Assembly (NCBI RefSeq): GCF_018141545.1
Contig: NZ_CP064357.1
Span: forward strand, 62,001-126,000
Reading direction: 5' to 3'
DNA from: Miltoncostaea oceani
Lineage (GTDB): Bacteria > Actinomycetota > Thermoleophilia > Miltoncostaeales > Miltoncostaeaceae
DNA length: 64,000 nt
Shown here: piece by piece, positions 60,822-64,000 of the stretch
Layout of the letters: the number at the start of each line of letters is the position of its first letter
Position numbering within the stretch: position 1 is the stretch's first letter
The notes under the pieces: generated by a model
What the model saw: only the letters and a program-made list of their open reading frames with translations
Told to the model about the DNA's origin: nothing
The model's database searches: none
Translations under genes and position numbers: made by a program

Positions 60822-61466
60822 TCAGGCCCTTCCGAACGTCCAGCGAACCGACTGCCGGCCCTTGCTGCAGAGAACGCCCAGCTGGGAGCTCTGCCCCACC
60901 AGACGGCACCGGAAGCCCTCCGGCCGCGGCAGCGGATTGTCGCCGTCATCGGCGTTGAGCACCGCAAAGGCCACGCGACGCGCGACCGGGCAGGTCGTGC
61001 GGACGGCGAACACCCCGTTCCTCGAGCGCGCGTACACCGATCCGTCGGGGTTCCGGACGATCACGTTCGCGCAGCGCCGCTGGACCGGCTGCCGCGCGCG
61101 AGGGGGAGCGTTGTTCACCTCAGCGGTGATCCGCTGCGTCGCGGCATCTATGGATGTACCTCGGAAACACGCCGCCCCGCCGGCGCCTGTGCCGCAGCGC
61201 CAACCACGCACGAGGGTGACCCGACTCGGGCCTTCGCCTGAGGTCGTCCCGCGCCCCAGATACAGATCGGTGAACAGGCCCCGCGCCGTCTGGCAGGTCG
61301 CATTCCCGACTTCGACGGTTGCCTTGACCGTGTAGCGCCAGTCAGGGCCGGCGACCACGAAGGACGCACACGACCTCGCGGCCTGAGCTTCAGACGGAGC
61401 GACGACGACGCTCCCTGCAAGGGCGCAGCATGCGAATGCCGCGAGCATCAGGCGGTGCGACTTCAT
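60822..61466 (-). CDS. Secreted protein with CASFVVAGPD start
   Basis: 214 residues from ATG 61466 (GGGAGG upstream). Signal peptide (RLMLAAFACCALAGSVVVAP). Mature part starts SCASFVVAGPDW, similar to the 45831 protein, and carries seven or more Cys (NATCQTA, GWRCGTG, AACFRG, RRCANVI, TTCPVA, FRCRLV, VLCSKG). Two beta domains with disulfides are likely. Function unknown. Confidence 0.7.
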   Translation of the reverse strand: MKSHRLMLAAFACCALAGSVVVAPSEAQAARSCASFVVAGPDWRYTVKATVEVGNATCQTARGLFTDLYLGRGTTSGEGPSRVTLVRGWRCGTGAGGAACFRGTSIDAATQRITAEVNNAPPRARQPVQRRCANVIVRNPDGSVYARSRNGVFAVRTTCPVARRVAFAVLNADDGDNPLPRPEGFRCRLVGQSSQLGVLCSKGRQSVRWTFGRA

Positions 61467-61757
61467 CTGATCACGCCTCCCCGCCCCGACAGCGGCGAAA
61501 TGGGGGTCTGAGTGTTGTCCCGAGCTGTGGGGCCGCAACGGATAGAGCCGAAGCGCCGACATTATGAGTCCGTCCGCTCTGAGCCTGTCAAGCGAGGATC
61601 CGAGCGGCATCAATCCGAGGGCGCGAGTGCGGCTGACGCTACTGCGCAGGTAGGGGGCCGCTGAGTGAGTCGTGAGCGGCGGACCTTTCACACGGCCGTG
61701 ACTGTCGCAAAGTAGGGTAGGCAGCCTCTGCAGCTGAACCTGATGAGGTGATGAAAC

Positions 61758-62180
61758 ATGGCCGGCCTGTTGCGCTCGTCCCTGACGCTCGGCGCGATGC
61801 TCGCCCTGGCTCTCTTCGCCATGACCGGCGTCGGCTGGGCCGCAGCGGACAGCACCCCCTCAGCTCCAGAGGCGATCGCCCTGGATGGGCTGAAGTCCGA
61901 GGACGCCACGACCAAGCGATGCCGCACCGGGGGCTTCTACGGCACCTCGCGGATCTCGGTCAAGAGGGTGATCGGAAAGGTCTCTTGTCGGGCGGCCGGC
62001 GGCATCGCACGCGCAGCGGTGGTCTATCGCGTCAACTCCGACTTCCCGGACACGTTCTGCCACCGCGGCTGGTGCTGGAGGTTCGGCGAGTTCCGCGGGG
62101 TGGGACCGGGCGCCAGCATCGTGACCTTCGTCGGGCGTCGTGGCGAGATGCAGATCGGTGCGACCCAGTCGGTGAGCTAG
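61758..62180 (+). CDS. Small secreted protein
   Basis: 140 residues. Signal peptide (SLTLGAMLALALFAMTGVGW). The mature domain has four Cys (KRCRTGG, VSCRAAG, TFCHRGWCWRF) and is probably a small beta sandwich. A strong hairpin follows the stop. No family recognised. Confidence 0.7.
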   Translation: MAGLLRSSLTLGAMLALALFAMTGVGWAAADSTPSAPEAIALDGLKSEDATTKRCRTGGFYGTSRISVKRVIGKVSCRAAGGIARAAVVYRVNSDFPDTFCHRGWCWRFGEFRGVGPGASIVTFVGRRGEMQIGATQSVS

Positions 62181-62191
62181 GGGACGGACTT

Positions 62192-62240
62192 CCGCCGCGT
62201 GGGCCAGGGGCCTCGGCACTGGGCCCTGGCCACGCGGCGG
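62192..62240 (+). terminator. Long hairpin after the 61758 gene
   Basis: CCGCCGCGTGG-G-CCAGGG (62192-62209) pairs with CCCTGGCCACGCGGCGG (62224-62240), 17 pairs with one bulged G. No T-run. Probably a terminator. Confidence 0.7.
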
Positions 62241-62308
62241 CTGAGGCGCGCCCTCTGCGACGTCGTATCGTGGAACCACTGAAGCGGTGAGACCACAAAG
62301 GGACGGCC

Positions 62309-62995
62309 ATGAGCGACACGACCTCCACGGTTCTTCTGGACATCGACACCCAGGTGGACTTCTGTGCTCCGGAGGGGGCGCTGTTCGTCCCCGACGCCGA
62401 TGGCTACGAGATCCGCCACTCGCAGGCGGCCCTGGTCTGGTGGGCCTCCGAGCACGGGATCCCCCACATCGCCACGGCGGATGACCACCTGATCACCGAT
62501 CCCGAGATCTCGGACGAGCCGGACTTCGCATCGACGTTCCCGCCTCACTGCATGCGCACGAGCCCGGGTGCGGAGAAGGTCGGCTGGACGCGCCAGCGGT
62601 CGCCCCTGGTCCTCGGTGATGAGCCCCTCGAAGCCTCCCGTCTGGCGGCCCTCTCCCGGGAGCGCAGGGAGATCCTCATCCTGAAGCGGCACTTCGACTG
62701 CTTCACCAACCCGCACACGGCAGCCCTGATCACGGAGCTCGCTCCCGAGCGGGTGGTCGTCTTCGGCGTCGCCACCGACGTCTGCGTCGCCGCGGCGATC
62801 GAGGGTCTGCTCGGCCTTCTCACGCCTGCTCAGATCGCGCTCGTACCGGCGGCCTGCGCCGGCCTCGACGTGGCGGGCTCGAAGGCACTGATCGCGGACT
62901 GGCAGCGCCGGGGAGTCGTCATGTCGACCATCAAGCAGATCACCGGCCGGATGCCGACGGGCGTCCTCTCGGAATCCACTCTGGATCTCGAGTAG
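62309..62995 (+). CDS. Nicotinamidase/isochorismatase-type cysteine hydrolase
   Basis: 228 residues. Catalytic triad Asp13 (DIDTQVDFC), Lys126 (LILKRHFDCF) and Cys159 (FGVATDVCV) of the isochorismatase-like hydrolases, with a metal-site pattern DDHLI near 58-62. Within the superfamily the nicotinamidase branch, which makes nicotinate for NAD, fits best, but the true substrate is open. No NAD genes are near. Confidence 0.85.
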   Translation: MSDTTSTVLLDIDTQVDFCAPEGALFVPDADGYEIRHSQAALVWWASEHGIPHIATADDHLITDPEISDEPDFASTFPPHCMRTSPGAEKVGWTRQRSPLVLGDEPLEASRLAALSRERREILILKRHFDCFTNPHTAALITELAPERVVVFGVATDVCVAAAIEGLLGLLTPAQIALVPAACAGLDVAGSKALIADWQRRGVVMSTIKQITGRMPTGVLSESTLDLE

Positions 62996-63023
62996 GGCCG
63001 CCCGCGCCGCCGAGGCCTGACCG

Positions 63024-63248
63024 CTATTCGGCTCCGCGATCGCGGAGGGCGGCCTCGACCCAGACGCTGGCACTCGCGAGTGCCTGCTCCGGGGTGTCTC
63101 CCCGGACGGTTTCGATCGGCTCTCCTGGTAGCTCGATATGGACGAGCCAGCTGTTGCCATCAGGGACTGGTGATCGGACCTGGCCGCCGACACGGCCGAG
63201 TCGCACGTTCAGGACCGCGAGCGCGGTGCGATCCAGCGGGGTTGACAT
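63024..63248 (-). CDS. Small unknown protein
   Basis: 74 residues from ATG 63248. VRLGRVGGQVRSPVPDGNSW then VHIELPGEPIETVRG and a C-terminal helix (EQALASASVWVEAALRD). Resembles a small barrel with a helix. No motif recognised. Confidence 0.6.
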   Translation of the reverse strand: MSTPLDRTALAVLNVRLGRVGGQVRSPVPDGNSWLVHIELPGEPIETVRGDTPEQALASASVWVEAALRDRGAE

Positions 63249-63280
63249 CTCCTACGCTCCCTCCGAGCGGAGGCGGCGAC

Positions 63281-63418
63281 ACGATGCCAGCCGCACTGGC
63301 GCCGAGATCGTACGTCCTCGCGTTGCGTGTGGATCCGGGTGACACACCTGCTGCGCGGCTGGTCAGACCCCCGGCCTCTGCGTCGAGGCCACTCCCCGGG
63401 GTCGAGACGGAGTGTTGA
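63281..63418 (+). CDS. Short protein, 45 residues
   Basis: ATG 63281 follows GGAGG at ten bases. The product runs MPAALAPRSYVLALRVDPGD and ends GVETEC. Short and weak, but the ribosome site and divergent position to the 63024 gene make it possible. The stop region TTGATG overlaps another short frame. Confidence 0.35.
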   Translation, partial: TMPAALAPRSYVLALRVDPGDTPAARLVRPPASASRPLPGVETEC

Positions 63419-63547
63419 TGTCCAGCTGGCCGTCTCGGGGTTCGGTGAGACAGGTCGAGGGCGACTCGCCCCGCCGGGGAAGTTACACCATGTCCCTGAT
63501 GCGCTGGGATCCGCTGGCATCACGTCCGCAATCGATTCTTCGCGTTC

Positions 63548-63838
63548 ATGCCACTGCTCAGCGCGTTGACGTATATGTTCGCGCCGATGGCCTCCCTGAC
63601 GGTGGTCGGCTACCTCGCCGGCGCGGAGGATCCCCATGAAGAGGTGGCGTTGTGGTCAACCGACTTCGGGGGATGGCAGCTGACTCACAGGTTCCTCGTC
63701 GAGTCGCGCTGCACACCTCGCCGCTACGTCGTGGACGTCGACGGGCGGGCGCTCGCAGCGGGGGAGACGGAGTCGCGGCACCTGGTGCCCGGGGAGATCT
63801 ACCGGCTTCGAGTCGCCGAACCGGTGGCCGCGACCTAG
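63548..63838 (+). CDS. Unknown protein
   Basis: 96 residues from ATG 63548. The second half (FGGWQLTHRFLVESRCTPRR, YVVDVDGRALAAGETESRHL) looks coding; the first 30 residues are less certain. A different frame over 63418-63639 also looks partly coding, so a frameshift between the two is possible. Confidence 0.5.
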   Translation: MPLLSALTYMFAPMASLTVVGYLAGAEDPHEEVALWSTDFGGWQLTHRFLVESRCTPRRYVVDVDGRALAAGETESRHLVPGEIYRLRVAEPVAAT

Positions 63839-63935
63839 CGACCGGGGCTCCGCCCTCCCCTTCCAGCATGGAGGGCCTCTGGAAGAGGAGGGCGCGCTGA
63901 GAGCATCGACATGGCCGCCGTCAAGGTGACGGTTC

Positions 63936-64000
63936 GTGGCCGTCGACGTCGTGGGGGAACCGGGCTGGCGGCTGGTCGGCTGGACGCTCCGACGACCGGC
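63936..64000 (+). CDS. Partial gene at the right edge
   Basis: GTG 63936 with AAGGTGA upstream opens a frame (AVDVVGEPGWRLVGWTLRRP) that runs off the window. Too short to identify. Confidence 0.3.
   Translation, partial: MAVDVVGEPGWRLVGWTLRRP

Noticed and set aside
1-64000. tRNA, rRNA, tmRNA or RNase P genes and CRISPR arrays
   Set aside because: I looked for T-arm motifs, conserved rRNA and RNase P stretches and regularly spaced repeats and found none.
1-64000. Prophage or integrative element with defined ends
   Set aside because: No capsid, terminase, portal, tail or active integrase genes and no paired att-like repeats; only the IS481 element has clear ends.

Overview
The window is a 64-kb stretch of very GC-rich bacterial DNA carrying about 75 mostly small genes on both strands. 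GTG and TTG starts are frequent and many gene products carry Sec signal peptides. I see no rRNA, tRNA or CRISPR array, no phage structural or replication genes, and few housekeeping genes. Codon use, a DUF6636-type secreted protein (8626-9060), an Excalibur protein (53918-54595), many small Cys-containing secreted proteins and a short zinc-ribbon protein ending ILPEDF (42815-43207) suggest an actinobacterium, most likely of the Thermoleophilia/Solirubrobacterales kind. That placement is inference. The gene content looks like an accessory chromosomal region or a megaplasmid.

Layout. 1-6800: a partial unknown gene, a lipoprotein, a stand-alone (p)ppGpp hydrolase, small unknowns, a double zinc-ribbon protein with a HEPN-like end, and a secreted repeat protein. 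6829-11125: a serine-recombinase-like protein with an eroded active site, a secreted DUF6636 protein, then about 2 kb without a convincing gene. Part of that gap (about 9888-10595) is purine-rich, T-poor and full of hairpins and may be a large structured RNA. 11126-19828: envelope and secreted enzymes (L,D-transpeptidase, cutinase-like hydrolase, subtilase), an HTH regulator, a PPP-type phosphatase, an HD phosphohydrolase and a basic DNA-binding-like protein. 19847-25572: an FtsH-type protease and a SecY paralogue, divergently transcribed around two different repeat arrays, followed by a CarD-like regulator. 25672-32304: a zinc-finger protein of a family with two copies in the window, an IS481-type element inserted in its last codons, and a minus-strand cluster of HNH nuclease, MoxR ATPase, VWA protein with two metallopeptidase-like domains, and a small acidic protein.

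32447-48321: mainly secreted or small proteins (NlpC/P60 peptidase, trypsin-like protease, membrane HEXXH protein), a GalT-like transferase and a second copy of the PPP phosphatase. 48419-60761: a SEC-C protein, a DUF262 domain protein, a P-loop kinase, an all-alpha NTP pyrophosphatase, an HD-Pnk-type end-healing enzyme, an S1-domain protein and the second copy of the zinc-finger family. Together these suggest RNA end repair, nucleotide clean-up or defence. 60822-64000: small secreted proteins, a nicotinamidase-type hydrolase and short unknowns.

The best candidates for something undescribed are the MoxR/VWA cassette with its duplicated metallopeptidase domain, the FtsH-SecY pair with its repeat arrays, the two-copy zinc-finger family, and the 2-kb gap with RNA-like structure.
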